Below, piece after piece: positions 44,826-54,536 of a stretch of DNA of 64,000 nucleotides. Numbering within the stretch: position 1 is the first letter of the stretch; the number at the start of each line of letters is the position of its first letter. Under the pieces are notes generated by a model. That model searched no databases and was not told the origin of the DNA. It saw only the letters and a program-made list of their open reading frames with translations. The DNA is from Agitococcus sp. (lineage in GTDB: Bacteria > Pseudomonadota > Gammaproteobacteria > Pseudomonadales > Moraxellaceae). Made by a program: the position numbers and the translations under genes. The DNA lies in assembly GCA_030646715.1 (NCBI GenBank), contig JAUSLJ010000036.1, forward strand, positions 17,272-81,271. Direction: 5' to 3'.

Positions 44826-45272
44826 TTAGCCGCCGATTTGTTTTTCTTTGATTTCAGCCAGTGTTTTGCAGTCAATACACAACGTTGCGGTAGGACGTGC
44901 TTCTAAACGACGAATGCCAATTTCCACGCCACACTCTTCACAATAACCGTAATCACCATCATTAATGGATTTTAATGTCGAGTCGATTTTACGAATCAAT
45001 TTACGTTCACGGTCACGAGCGCGTAATTCAATCGAGAATTCTTCTTCTTGGGTGGCACGGTCATTAGGGTCAGGTAAGCTGCCCGATTCGTCTTGCATAT
45101 GGTGCACGGTACGATCAACTTCTTCCATCAGCTCTTTTTTCCACGCGCTTAATATGCCCGAAAAATGAGCAATTTGTGCCGCGCACATATATTCTTCGCC
45201 AGTTTTCGCCTGATAGGGAGCAAAGCCATAAATTAATGTGTTGGTAGGTGTTGTTTTGGCTGCTGTTGCCAT
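44826..45272 (-). CDS. dksA: RNA polymerase-binding transcription factor DksA
   Basis: 148 residues. A long coiled coil (about 35-110) has the acidic tip with Asp residues ([11 protein letters not shown]) that enters the RNA polymerase secondary channel. The zinc finger is Cys-x2-Cys-x17-Cys-x2-Cys (YCEECG, LCIDCK). With ppGpp it represses rRNA and activates amino acid promoters. Length and motifs are standard. Confidence 0.96.
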   Translation of the reverse strand: MATAAKTTPTNTLIYGFAPYQAKTGEEYMCAAQIAHFSGILSAWKKELMEEVDRTVHHMQDESGSLPDPNDRATQEEEFSIELRARDRERKLIRKIDSTLKSINDGDYGYCEECGVEIGIRRLEARPTATLCIDCKTLAEIKEKQIGG

Positions 45273-45395
45273 TGTTAAGCTCCTTAAGGGCTAAAATCAA
45301 TTAATGCTATAGCTATAGCAGGAAGTTAACTTTCCTGCAAATAACGGCGTGAATATGGGGATGGATTCGAAAATTACTACAATAATTTTCAATCA

Positions 45396-45713
45396 TTAGC
45401 TATTTAACCAAATTATCCCGTTTTCTATCAACAAATGAACCTTTTTTAGCGATTGTCCGCTACAAGGTCCACGAAAACAAAAACCATCTTCAACATGAAA
45501 TAACGCGCCATGATTAGCACACAATAGATAACGCTGTGTGAAATCCATAAAAACATTGGGCTGAAAGTTAATACCAATGCCTAAATGCGGACAGCTATTA
45601 ATATACCCATATACGGCCATCCCTTGACGCGCGACAATCACTTCACCCATAGGAGAGCGAAAGCCACGAGCATCGTTATCGGGAATTTCAGCAAGGGTAC
45701 AGAGTCTTAACAT
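45396..45713 (-). CDS. Rieske [2Fe-2S] ferredoxin-like protein
   Basis: 105 residues from the ATG at 45713, 10 bases after the kinase stop. Both cluster-binding boxes are intact: CPHLG (Cys-x-His) near residue 43 and CANHGALF (Cys-x2-His) near 65. It resembles small cytoplasmic Rieske proteins such as NirD-like or biphenyl dioxygenase ferredoxins. It may supply electrons to an unknown oxygenase. It is probably co-transcribed with the upstream PfkB kinase, though no functional link is known. Confidence 0.8.
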   Translation of the reverse strand: MLRLCTLAEIPDNDARGFRSPMGEVIVARQGMAVYGYINSCPHLGIGINFQPNVFMDFTQRYLLCANHGALFHVEDGFCFRGPCSGQSLKKVHLLIENGIIWLNS

Positions 45714-45723
45714 GGTTTTTTTC

Positions 45724-46728
45724 TTATGATTTAAAGTCTGCAAACGCCGTTAATATTTCTTGATATTGTTCTTGGCGTAAACGTGGGCCAAACTGACTGA
45801 CTACCTGTGCAGAGGTGCGCGCTGCTAAACGTCCACACGCAGCCAAATTCCAATTTTGACTTAGACCATATAAAAACGCGCCTGCAAAGGCATCGCCAGC
45901 GCCGTTGGAGTCTAAGGCAGTGACGGGGAAAGGTGCAATAGTCGTCTGTTGGCTTTTTTCACTAATTAGCGCACCTTTGCTGCCACAAGTGACAATCACT
46001 AAGGGGCTAAGTTCATGTAATACAGTAATGGCTTGGTTTAAATTATCGGTATTAGCCCAAAGTAGTGCTTCATGCTCATTACAAAAGAGGATATCAACAC
46101 CTTCAGCTAGCATTTCTACTAAGCCAGTGCGCGCATATTGCACCATGGCAGGGTCAGAAAAAGTCAGTGCTGTTTTAATGCCTTGAGCTTGCGCTAATGA
46201 TCGAGCGGAAGATACGGCATGTCGGGCACTGGTTGCAGTCGCTAAATAACCTTCAATATATAAATATTGGGCGTGGGAAAGTGCAGTTAAGTCTAGCTCT
46301 TGTGGGCTTAATTCGGCGGTAATACCCAAAAAAGTGTGCATGGTACGTTCGGAATCAGGAGTTACCATCACCACACAGGTGCCTGTAACGCCTTCATTTA
46401 CTTGGGCGTGTTGCGGTGCACTGACATTGGCTGCGCGTAAATCTTGTAAATAAAAATCGCCATTGTTGTCGTTAGCAACTTTACAAGCATAAAATGCAGA
46501 ACCACCAAACGCGGCAAAGGCAATAACACTATTAGCCGCAGAGCCTCCTGAAGCCCGTTTAGCACAGCTAAAGGAGTGATTTAGTGCGTTAATCAATACT
46601 TTTTGTTGTTCGCCATCAATCAGCGTCATTTGGCCTTTTTGGATATTTTGTGCAGTTAAAAAAGCATCGTTAACCAAATATTCACTGTCAACCAGTGCAT
46701 TACCAATGGCGTATAAATTAAAAGACAT
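45724..46728 (-). CDS. PfkB-family carbohydrate/nucleoside kinase (adenosine-kinase-like)
   Basis: 334 residues. The PfkB fold is clear: GGSAANSVIAFAAFGG near residue 61 (substrate-side signature) and ALDSNGAGDAFAGAFLYGL near 285, with catalytic Asp in GAGDAF. The N-terminal YAIGNALVDSEYLV resembles adenosine kinases of the bacterial group. It phosphorylates adenosine or a sugar; which one is not decidable here. Operon with the Rieske gene. Confidence 0.85.
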   Translation of the reverse strand: MSFNLYAIGNALVDSEYLVNDAFLTAQNIQKGQMTLIDGEQQKVLINALNHSFSCAKRASGGSAANSVIAFAAFGGSAFYACKVANDNNGDFYLQDLRAANVSAPQHAQVNEGVTGTCVVMVTPDSERTMHTFLGITAELSPQELDLTALSHAQYLYIEGYLATATSARHAVSSARSLAQAQGIKTALTFSDPAMVQYARTGLVEMLAEGVDILFCNEHEALLWANTDNLNQAITVLHELSPLVIVTCGSKGALISEKSQQTTIAPFPVTALDSNGAGDAFAGAFLYGLSQNWNLAACGRLAARTSAQVVSQFGPRLRQEQYQEILTAFADFKS

Positions 46729-46919
46729 AGTAAAAAAATCAGTGCGTTGAAAGATGCGCTTTTATAGCAGGAATAGCGGCTTAGTCAATATTTAGCGGTT
46801 ATTTAAGTCACTTTGTCGGTTTTTGGCTGTGGATAAACGTTATTGTTGCGTTAAGCTGATAGCCTAGTAGAGTCTTTAGCTATATTTAATTGCTATTTTA
46901 AAGTCTAGGAGCTTTTACT

Positions 46920-47507
46920 ATGCAGTCCGAATTGATACGTTTTGTTTATGTCAGTCGTGCTACTTTTAAGCCATTTGATGCGGGTTCTGAAAGTGGACTT
47001 GATGCCAATGTGGTGAAAATCCTTAACCAGTCACGCAAAAACAATCAAAAACGAAATTTGGTCGGCGCATTATACTATGGTAGTGGTTGTTTTTTTCAGT
47101 GTTTAGAAGGTGCAAAAGCAGATATTGATGCTTTGTATGCGACGTTGCTCCAAGACCCCCGTCACAAAGATCTTAAAATTCTAAGCTCAAAACCGATTGA
47201 AAAAATTGGTTTTAGCAGTTGGGAAATGAAGTATGCGACTATAGATCAAGAAGTTCGCACGTTTTTGCGCAAATATAACCTTACTAAGTTTGACCCTTAT
47301 CAGTTTACGCCTGAAATGACTGACGAGTTGGTCAGTACTTTACAGCTAGCGGAAGATGAGATTTCTACGGCGGCCTTAGCAAAAATTTCTGCTAACTTAC
47401 CGCCGCTGCCTACTACTAATAGTGCTAACAGTTCTCAATTCAGTAAAGTATTGTTATTAGCTGCTTTAATATTGATGATTGTCGCTGTTGTAGCATATTT
47501 TAACTAA
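46920..47507 (+). CDS. BLUF blue-light sensor with a C-terminal membrane anchor
   Basis: 195 residues. BLUF domain 1-110: the flavin-interacting Tyr 10 (FVYVSRA), Asn 41/42 in KNNQKRNLVGALYY, Gln 60 in FFQCLEG and Trp 101/Met 103 in FSSWEMKY are all present, so light sensing with FAD is likely. The C-terminus has a single hydrophobic segment (VLLLAALILMIVAVVAYF, about 177-194), which would tail-anchor the sensor in the membrane. There is no output domain, as in short BLUF proteins that act by protein contact. Monocistronic, followed by a hairpin. Confidence 0.85.
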   Translation: MQSELIRFVYVSRATFKPFDAGSESGLDANVVKILNQSRKNNQKRNLVGALYYGSGCFFQCLEGAKADIDALYATLLQDPRHKDLKILSSKPIEKIGFSSWEMKYATIDQEVRTFLRKYNLTKFDPYQFTPEMTDELVSTLQLAEDEISTAALAKISANLPPLPTTNSANSSQFSKVLLLAALILMIVAVVAYFN

Positions 47508-47514
47508 GCTTGTT

Positions 47515-47555
47515 GAAAGTAGGAAAGCTTTGCTTCGTTGCGCTTTCCTACCTTC
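47515..47555. repeat. Hairpin after the BLUF gene
   Basis: GTAGGAAAGC and GCTTTCCTAC pair perfectly around a 13-base loop, with GAA/TTC outer pairs. No T-run follows, so its role as terminator is uncertain. Confidence 0.5.
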
Positions 47556-47765
47556 AGTCCATTTCTATATGATAGTGTCGAATATAGTTTTGTGAACTAC
47601 GTCTATTTTTAAATAATGTCGTCAATGAGCCTATAGATACTGTTCTTTGCCTAGTTGTGATGTCAGTAGCTTTCCGTTTAGTATCCACTGTCGTTAAATA
47701 CCCTACCTTTTTATTTTTTCATCCATAAAATAGGGAATAATTCCCCACGAATTTTAGGTAATGCA

Positions 47766-49016
47766 ATGTCAGCGTTTACAGAAGAACAAGCTCACGCTTA
47801 TATGATTAAGTTACTGACGGCCATGAGTCAGGCAGGTGGTTCAGATTTATTTATTGCCAATGATTACCCACCCAGTATGAAAGCCAATGGCGAAATGCAG
47901 CCTATGGCCTCACAAAAGCTCACAGCGGATATTACCGCAAAACTAGCTCATGCCATGATGAATGAGGTACAACGCGCCGAATTTGCCAAAGAAATGGAAT
48001 GTAACTTCGCGATTTCTCTGCCAAACGTCTCTCGCTTTCGGGTCAATGTTTTTGTTCAACAACAAGCCGTTGGTATGGTGATTCGGACAATCGCTGCCGA
48101 GATTCCTAATTTTGAAAAACTCGACCTTCCTGAAGTCTTAAAAGAAGTGATTATGAACAAGCGCGGTTTAGTGCTTGTGGTTGGTGGCACAGGTTCAGGT
48201 AAATCGACCTCGTTGGCGGCAATGATTGACCATCGTAACCGCACCTCTAAAGGTCATATTATTACCGTAGAAGACCCTGTGGAATATGTGCATAAATCAC
48301 AGATGTCATTAATTACCCATCGTGAAGTCGGTGTTGATACCCATAGTTGGCATCACGCCCTTAAAAATACCTTACGCCAAGCACCCGACGTTATTCTAAT
48401 TGGTGAAATTCGTGATGCCGAAACGATGGAGCACGCGATTGCTTTTGCCGAAACAGGACATTTGTGTTTAGGTACGTTACACGCCAACAGTACCAACCAA
48501 ACGTTTGACCGTATTATTAACTTTTTCCCTGATGAACGTCGTAATCAATTGCTGATGGACTTGTCAGCTAATTTACGTGCGATTGTCTCGCAGCGTTTAG
48601 TCCGTACACCTGATGGCAGAGGCCGCCGTGCGGCTATTGAAATTTTGCTGAATACGCAAATGGTGTCGGAGTTGATTTTTAAAGGCGAGTTTCATGCCAT
48701 CAAACCGATTATGGATAAATCGCGTGAATTGGGTATGCGTACGTTTGACTGGGCGTTATTTGAATTGTATGACAGCGGCCAAATTTCTTATGAAGAGGCG
48801 ATTCGAAATGCCGACTCTGGTAATGAGCTACGCCTGAATATCAAACTGAAAAGCAAGCGCGGTGAGCCTAGTGCGTTGGCAAAAGGATCTTCATTAACCT
48901 TTGATAGCTCTTCAGCCGATGAAATGGATGCCGCCAAAAAAGAAGAACTGGAACAACAAAAAATCAATAAATGGATGCACGATAAAAAGATGGCTGCTCA
49001 AAAAGCTCAACAATAA
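47766..49016 (+). CDS. pilU: Twitching motility ATPase PilU
   Basis: 416 residues, longer than PilT (about 345), with the C-terminal tail of PilU. Walker A GGTGSGKST near residue 140, Asp box HIITVEDPVEY near 163, Walker B and His box region VILIGEIRDAETM and GHLCLGTLHAN follow in the order of PilT/PilU retraction motors. The ATPase supports retraction of type IV pili together with PilT. PilT normally lies nearby but is not in this window. Gene preceded by 258 bases without another gene. Confidence 0.9.
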   Translation: MSAFTEEQAHAYMIKLLTAMSQAGGSDLFIANDYPPSMKANGEMQPMASQKLTADITAKLAHAMMNEVQRAEFAKEMECNFAISLPNVSRFRVNVFVQQQAVGMVIRTIAAEIPNFEKLDLPEVLKEVIMNKRGLVLVVGGTGSGKSTSLAAMIDHRNRTSKGHIITVEDPVEYVHKSQMSLITHREVGVDTHSWHHALKNTLRQAPDVILIGEIRDAETMEHAIAFAETGHLCLGTLHANSTNQTFDRIINFFPDERRNQLLMDLSANLRAIVSQRLVRTPDGRGRRAAIEILLNTQMVSELIFKGEFHAIKPIMDKSRELGMRTFDWALFELYDSGQISYEEAIRNADSGNELRLNIKLKSKRGEPSALAKGSSLTFDSSSADEMDAAKKEELEQQKINKWMHDKKMAAQKAQQ

Positions 49017-49045
49017 ACAGTTAGCAGGTTTATTTGGTTTAATCC

Positions 49046-49093
49046 TTCAACTTCGCTCAGGAAACGTTTATGCGTTGGCTGAGCGGAGTCGAA
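49046..49093. repeat. Dispersed palindromic repeat, family B copy 2
   Basis: TTCAACTTCGCTCAGG ... TGAGCGGAGTCGAA is the reverse complement of the element at 22091-22137 with a few changes. It lies between the convergent pilU and desaturase genes. Confidence 0.75.
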
Positions 49094-49101
49094 GCTTTAC
49101 A

Positions 49102-50280
49102 TTACGCGACACTCACTTCTTTAGCTGTCTTGCTTCTTTGATTATGACTAATTGCCCCTTGTCTTGGCATAGATGTTTTTCCGACCATAATATCGACAGT
49201 CTTTTTCAACCGTTTCCACACCGATTCTTGTACATAAGGAATACCGTATTTGGCACACAAGGCTTTCACTTGGGGTTGTAACCGTTGGTATTCGCTCATG
49301 GGTAAGTCTGGCCACAAATGATGTTCAATTTGGTAGTTTAACCAGCCATGTAAAAAGTCATTGACATCACTACCTGTTTTAAAATTCGCTGAGCCTGTAA
49401 TTTGTCGCAAGAAAAACTCACTTTTGGTATTCACGCCATCTTCAAACAACAAAATATCATCACCCGTATGATTAGGCACAATCACCAAAAACGAATGTAA
49501 ATTGGCAATAATTTCGGCTAGTAAAGTGTTAATCCATACACTAATCACAGCGATAGGACCAAGTGGAATAAACAACAGGGGAATGAGTACAAATTTGATC
49601 ATCGTGTACGGCAGTAAACATTTAAGCCATAACTCACGAGCAAAGGGATTAAGCGGATTCCATAACTCTAATTGCGAAAGGGCAGCAGAATGACGCTCCT
49701 CGCCCAGGACATTATTTTTTTTGCTGTGTAAATGTTTGAGGGTGTTAGGAGCGTAATACAGTGGTTTCCATGCTGCCGCAAACAGGGCAACAACAGCATA
49801 ACGAACAGGCATGGGTAAATTAGATTCGCGTAACCATTCTAGGTTTAATTCTACTTGGTCGGGATCTGCCGCTTCACCTAGATTATAGTGATGTAAGCGG
49901 TTATGTTCGTTGTCCCATGCGGGGGGGTAAATCCAATCATTCCAATCTAAAAAACGACGTAAGCCTTTAGCAAAACCTGTGCTGGTATAGCGTTCTGGTA
50001 CACCGTCAATTTTATCGAAACCTTTGTGCACAACATGATGGGCAATGGTTGTCCAACGCGTGACATTGCCTTGGCTGATTAAAAAAGCAGAGACAGGATT
50101 AGGCAAAATCCATGCGGTGCTATAACCCGCGGCGGTACAAAGTTTGCCCCAGCGTTCAATTTTTTTGAGGTGTTTAAAATCGGCAATGCCCATACGTTCG
50201 TTGGCTGCACGGCGTAGGGCCATGATTTCTTGAGTGAAATTTTCGACATCAATATCAGACATTTGAAAGGGTTTAGACAT
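49102..50280 (-). CDS. Membrane fatty acid desaturase
   Basis: 392 residues. Three histidine boxes of the membrane di-iron desaturase family: HHVVH near residue 81, HNRLHH near 126 and QIEHH near 315. Two hydrophobic hairpins surround them. The QIEHHLWPDLP form of the third box is common in front-end or omega-like desaturases of bacteria. It introduces a double bond in acyl lipids, probably for membrane fluidity. It sits by an SxxK esterase and MaoC/FabG genes. Confidence 0.88.
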   Translation of the reverse strand: MSKPFQMSDIDVENFTQEIMALRRAANERMGIADFKHLKKIERWGKLCTAAGYSTAWILPNPVSAFLISQGNVTRWTTIAHHVVHKGFDKIDGVPERYTSTGFAKGLRRFLDWNDWIYPPAWDNEHNRLHHYNLGEAADPDQVELNLEWLRESNLPMPVRYAVVALFAAAWKPLYYAPNTLKHLHSKKNNVLGEERHSAALSQLELWNPLNPFARELWLKCLLPYTMIKFVLIPLLFIPLGPIAVISVWINTLLAEIIANLHSFLVIVPNHTGDDILLFEDGVNTKSEFFLRQITGSANFKTGSDVNDFLHGWLNYQIEHHLWPDLPMSEYQRLQPQVKALCAKYGIPYVQESVWKRLKKTVDIMVGKTSMPRQGAISHNQRSKTAKEVSVA

Positions 50281-50617
50281 AAAAAGCTAACCTGAGTAGG
50301 AAGTGAAATTTAAAAAATTTTTAATAAAGTAGGACTTACGTATTGCATCGCGATAGCCGCGTAAGTCAAAAAAGTTTAAGCAGGACTGACGTAACACGCC
50401 GAGAATTTTTTTGAGGAAGTTAATTAATTCAGCATTGCTTGTGGGGCGAATTTTACAGGTTTTTACGGGGGTAATGATTGATTTTTTAATACTAATTTTA
50501 AAAAGGATGTGAGTTTAAGCACGTTGAGCGTTTTTTTATTTGTCGCCTGTTGAATTTGTAAAAAAGCAGTCTTATTGGTTTAATAATACTGCCTTTGTTG
50601 ATCGGTTATTACCGTTA
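50281..50617. other. Intergenic stretch upstream of the desaturase gene
   Basis: 337 bases. It contains the desaturase promoter and the inverted repeat GACTTACG (50333-50340) and CGTAAGTC (50360-50367). 'AGGACTTACGY' also resembles a segment near 36085 (GGATTTACGC), so this may be another dispersed repeat. I see no gene. Confidence 0.5.
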
Positions 50618-51817
50618 TCAGCCACCCACCGCCTCAATAATCGCCGTATTAATTTTCCAAATTCTTAAATCAGCAAACGGCGACCCGCTACCCGTATTGA
50701 CAATAAAACCAACCGCCAAATGTCGAGAGGGGTCAGCCCATGCACCAGAACCACCATAACCAAAATGACCAAAAGCATAAGGCGTTTTAGGCCAAGTGGT
50801 AAAAACACGGTGATAACCTAATCGCCAGTGCATGGCCATTGGCACAACATCTCCACGCTTACGATTCTGAACTTTCACCAATTCACGAACAGTTTTTTCC
50901 GACAATAATCGTACACCGTCGATCTCACCGTGATTCGCCAACGCTGCATAAATTTTGGCCAAAGAGCGTGCCGTAAATACACCACCCGCACCGGGAATAC
51001 AGGCTTGTAAGCTTTCGGCTTCATCTAAATAAAAACGACTCATGCCTTTAGGAATTAACGCTTCGGCGGCAGTATTGGGTTCAAAGCCTGTCAAACGCAG
51101 GGCTTTTTCGGTCAGTTGTTGCTGCCAAATAGCAATCTTGCTGGGTTTGGATTTTGCGGCTTTGTAGCGAGCTGCTCCAATGATTTCGACACAGCGCCCA
51201 AGTTCAGAGCTAGGTACGCCAATATAACAACCATCCAACTGCAATGGTTGCGCTAATTTTTCGGCTAGTGTTTTGGCTAAGGGTTCGCCTGTGACTTTTT
51301 CAATCAAACCGCCAACAATCCAACCAAAAGAAATGGCGTGATAACCCACTCGCGCACCAGCAGCATGAACAGGCGTTGAGGTTTCAATCACCTGCAACAT
51401 ATGTGGCCAGTCGAGCATCTCACGCGCATCATCAATCATACTGCGTAAGTGATATAAGCCTGCTTCGTGGGTTAATACATGACGTAGCGTTATCCCATGT
51501 TTACCATTTTGCGCAAACGCAGGCCAATAATCAGCAATAGGGCGGTCATAAGCCAGTTTACCTTCATCCACTAAAATATGAGCAAGTGTACTCAACACCC
51601 CTTTCGTGGTGGAGTAGCTAATACTCATATTATCGGCTTGCCACGGTTTGCCCTCTTTGGTGGACACACCCGCCCAAACATCTACCACTTTTTTATTTTG
51701 GTGATAAACCGTTAATGCCGCACCACCGACTTTAGGTTCTTGTGGCAGTTGTGCCAAAAAAACATCAATGACGTGTTGAAACTTAAGGTCAAAGTGGCCT
51801 TGAATAGCATAGGGCAT
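50618..51817 (-). CDS. Serine hydrolase of the beta-lactamase/EstB family
   Basis: 399 residues of the class C beta-lactamase-like esterase family. The nucleophile motif SxxK is STTK at residues 69-72, the Tyr of the second motif is near 159 (GYHAISFGW) and the third motif region is HFGYGGSGAW near 355. No signal peptide, so a cytoplasmic esterase rather than a true beta-lactamase is expected. EstB-like enzymes act on short esters or are part of lipid or PHA metabolism. It is next to a MaoC gene with a 33-base gap. Confidence 0.85.
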   Translation of the reverse strand: MPYAIQGHFDLKFQHVIDVFLAQLPQEPKVGGAALTVYHQNKKVVDVWAGVSTKEGKPWQADNMSISYSTTKGVLSTLAHILVDEGKLAYDRPIADYWPAFAQNGKHGITLRHVLTHEAGLYHLRSMIDDAREMLDWPHMLQVIETSTPVHAAGARVGYHAISFGWIVGGLIEKVTGEPLAKTLAEKLAQPLQLDGCYIGVPSSELGRCVEIIGAARYKAAKSKPSKIAIWQQQLTEKALRLTGFEPNTAAEALIPKGMSRFYLDEAESLQACIPGAGGVFTARSLAKIYAALANHGEIDGVRLLSEKTVRELVKVQNRKRGDVVPMAMHWRLGYHRVFTTWPKTPYAFGHFGYGGSGAWADPSRHLAVGFIVNTGSGSPFADLRIWKINTAIIEAVGG

Positions 51818-51850
51818 GGCAGGCTCTCAGTAGTATTTCAGGCAGTGGTA

Positions 51851-52717
51851 TTAAAGGGCTTTAATCGTCCCTGCCAAATGGGGTTTGCCCGATTTAGCAT
51901 CCAGCACGGCAAAATGTGTTTCTACTTTGCTGTTAACGCTTGATTGAAAACCCACTTTTGCAGGTAACAACACGGGCAATTTAAACTGTACATCTACCAC
52001 GAAAGCATTCGGTAAGCGACCTTCATACATACTTAAACAATGGGCTTTGCTCCACATACCGTGGGCAATAGCACGCGGAAAGCCAAATAATTTAGCTGTC
52101 ATGTTATATAAATGAATCGGGTTACTATCACCCGAAACGGCCGCATAACGACGACCAATATCCGCAGGAATCGACCACAAGGCATTAAAGATAGGCGCAG
52201 TGGCTTTCGGCTTATCGCAGTCAACTTTCACGTCGCTCGTTTTGGCCGTTGCTTGGCGGAATAGGTAGATGGTTTCTTCCGCCCAAACCAATTCATTGCC
52301 AATATGCACTTCTGCTAATAAGGTAAATTGTTGACCTTTGTCGTGTGATTTTAACTCACCAAAACGGCAACTGACATCGACTTTTTCACTGGCATTAACA
52401 GGGCGATACTGAGTGATTTTATTAGCAATATGTACTAAGCCCAATAATGGGAAAGGAAAGCCATCTTCAATCATTAATGCCATTTGTAAAGGCATAACTA
52501 ACATATGTAAATAAGTGGGTGATAAAATATCGCTCTGACCAAAACCACAAACCGTGTTGTAAGCAGCGAGGTGTTGGCGATCAATCGCACTGTTTTTTAA
52601 GTTGATTATTAAATCGGGCAGGGTAGAAGAAGATGATTTTTTTTTCAGGCTATTGAGTAACGCCTTAGGATACATAGAAAAGCTGGAAGGTAAACTTTCA
52701 AGTTGGCGAGTTGACAT
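51851..52717 (-). CDS. MaoC-family dehydratase
   Basis: 288 residues with two hot-dog halves. The catalytic motif is in AAVSGDSNPIHLYN near residue 195, with Asp and His in position (D-x4-H) as in (R)-specific enoyl-CoA hydratases. The N-terminal half lacks the motif. It hydrates enoyl-CoA or enoyl-ACP. It is co-directional with the large FabG-like reductase behind a repeat, and opposite to the thiolase gene, so the three may serve one lipid pathway. Confidence 0.85.
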   Translation of the reverse strand: MSTRQLESLPSSFSMYPKALLNSLKKKSSSSTLPDLIINLKNSAIDRQHLAAYNTVCGFGQSDILSPTYLHMLVMPLQMALMIEDGFPFPLLGLVHIANKITQYRPVNASEKVDVSCRFGELKSHDKGQQFTLLAEVHIGNELVWAEETIYLFRQATAKTSDVKVDCDKPKATAPIFNALWSIPADIGRRYAAVSGDSNPIHLYNMTAKLFGFPRAIAHGMWSKAHCLSMYEGRLPNAFVVDVQFKLPVLLPAKVGFQSSVNSKVETHFAVLDAKSGKPHLAGTIKAL

Positions 52718-52739
52718 AATAATGACTCCTAAGTGTTTA

Positions 52740-52845
52740 TTACTCCTCCTCCTGATAAGGGGGAGGTCGGGAGGGGGTTATTTGCCATAACGCAGAACCC
52801 CCCCCTAACCCTCCCCTAAATTAGGGGAGGGAACGAGTTAACTGA
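52740..52845. repeat. Dispersed GC-rich repeat, family A copy
   Basis: CTCCTCCTGATAAGGGGGAGG and CCCTCCCCTAAATTAGGGGAGGG hairpins separated by about 40 bases resemble the blocks of the 150-bp tandem units after hsdS and the 31303 element. It lies between MaoC and the FabG-like gene. Confidence 0.7.
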
Positions 52846-52851
52846 GCAGCA

Positions 52852-54252
52852 TTAAGCCCCAATCAAACTTTGACCACAAACACGAACTACGTTGCCATTG
52901 ACACCTGCCGAAGCCGGGCTGGCATACCAAGCAATCGCTTCAGCAACATCAACAGGTTGACCACCTTGAGACATGGAGTTCATGCGACGACCTGCTTCAC
53001 GAATCGCAAAAGGAATAGCCGCTGTCATTTGCGTTTCAATAAAACCGGGTGCAACCGCATTAATGGTAATGCCTTGCGCTTTCAAAATTGGAGCCATAGA
53101 CTGAACCATGCCAATCACACCCGCTTTGGACATGCCGTAATTACTTTGACCTAAGTTGCCCGCAATACCACTAATCGACGATACACAAATCACACGGCCA
53201 TTAGCATTAATGACATTGTTAGCTAACAACGCATCGTTAATACGCTCTTCGCTCGACAAGTTAATATTCATCACCAAACCCCATTGTTGTGGAGTCATAT
53301 TGGCCAATGTTTTGTCGCGTGTGACACCCGCGTTATGAACGATAATGTCCAAACCGCCTTTGGCTTTGCAGTAATCGGTAATTTGTTGAGGCGCATCAGC
53401 AGCAGTAATATCCAGTGCTAATACTGAGCCGCCTAAAGCACCTGCAACACGTTGCAAGTCTGCTTCTTGGGCGGGAATATCTAAGCAAGTGACGTGAGCA
53501 CCATCACGCGCTAACACTTCGGCAATTGCTTCGCCAATACCACGACTCGCACCAGTCACTAACGCTGTTTTGCCTGCTAATGGCTTAGACCAGTCAATGT
53601 TAACTTGTGTGTCACTGGCACTTACGCGAACCACTTGACCAGATACATAAGCCGATTGTGCCGATAAAAAGAAACGTAAAGACGATTCGATTTGATCTTC
53701 AGCATTAGGCGCAACATAAATCAATTGTGCGGTACAGGCTTTTTTGAATTCTTTACCGACAGAACGGGTAAAACCTTCTAAAGCACGTTGAGCAGTCGCT
53801 TGTTTTGGATCAGTACAGGATTCAGGTGTACGACCTAAAATCACTACACGACCACAGTTGACTAATTGACGGGCGATAGGATGGAAGAAGTTGTACACTT
53901 CAACTAATTGTTCGCTGTTTTTAATGCCTGTTGCATCAAAGACAAAGGCTTTAAATTTAAAAATACGGTCATCACTGCTAAAAGAACGTAATGATAAACC
54001 TGCATCAGAAGCCGCGATTTGATGAATAGAAGCAGAATGGCCAGCATAAACGTCAGCATGAATATTTTTTAACACTTTCGCAATCGGCGCAATCAACTCC
54101 GCATTAGGTGCAGCACCCAATAATACTGCACCATTCACTAAAGGTTTGCTGGCATCAAAACGGTCTAACACTAAGGGAGCAGGTAAGCCCAAATTACGGG
54201 TTAATAGACGGCCAGCAGGTGAGTTGGCAAATAATTGATAACGGTCGCTCAT
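52852..54252 (-). CDS. Large 3-oxoacyl-ACP reductase (FabG4-like SDR)
   Basis: 466 residues from the ATG at 54252 with AAGGA before it. The N-terminal half (1-210) is a divergent, flavodoxin-like Rossmann domain of high-molecular-weight FabG proteins. The C-terminal half is a complete short-chain dehydrogenase: TGASRGIGEA near residue 232, HNAG near 307, catalytic Ser in CVSSISG, and YxxxK in NYGMSKAG near 373. It reduces 3-oxoacyl thioesters using NAD(P)H. The architecture matches the 450-residue FabG forms of actinobacteria and Acinetobacter. Confidence 0.88.
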   Translation of the reverse strand: MSDRYQLFANSPAGRLLTRNLGLPAPLVLDRFDASKPLVNGAVLLGAAPNAELIAPIAKVLKNIHADVYAGHSASIHQIAASDAGLSLRSFSSDDRIFKFKAFVFDATGIKNSEQLVEVYNFFHPIARQLVNCGRVVILGRTPESCTDPKQATAQRALEGFTRSVGKEFKKACTAQLIYVAPNAEDQIESSLRFFLSAQSAYVSGQVVRVSASDTQVNIDWSKPLAGKTALVTGASRGIGEAIAEVLARDGAHVTCLDIPAQEADLQRVAGALGGSVLALDITAADAPQQITDYCKAKGGLDIIVHNAGVTRDKTLANMTPQQWGLVMNINLSSEERINDALLANNVINANGRVICVSSISGIAGNLGQSNYGMSKAGVIGMVQSMAPILKAQGITINAVAPGFIETQMTAAIPFAIREAGRRMNSMSQGGQPVDVAEAIAWYASPASAGVNGNVVRVCGQSLIGA

Positions 54253-54536
54253 AGCAATTCCTTCAGATAAAGGGTACAAAAAATTCTAGGACTCCAGACA
54301 AAACGTGGAGCGCGGCGAGAGACTAAAACAAAAGCCCTATTTTGGCGAGGTTGATTGTTTTACAAAAGCGAAACTTCTACAAAACATTACCCTAATACGG
54401 CTCTTTACTCATTCAGAGTAGCAAAAGCCACTCGTGATGACATTCGCCTTGTGGCAGACTAGCGTCCGCGCAAATGCCAATGTTATTTATGACAATTATG
54501 GTAGCTTGTCACTATTGAAAACCCTTGGAGGATGAT

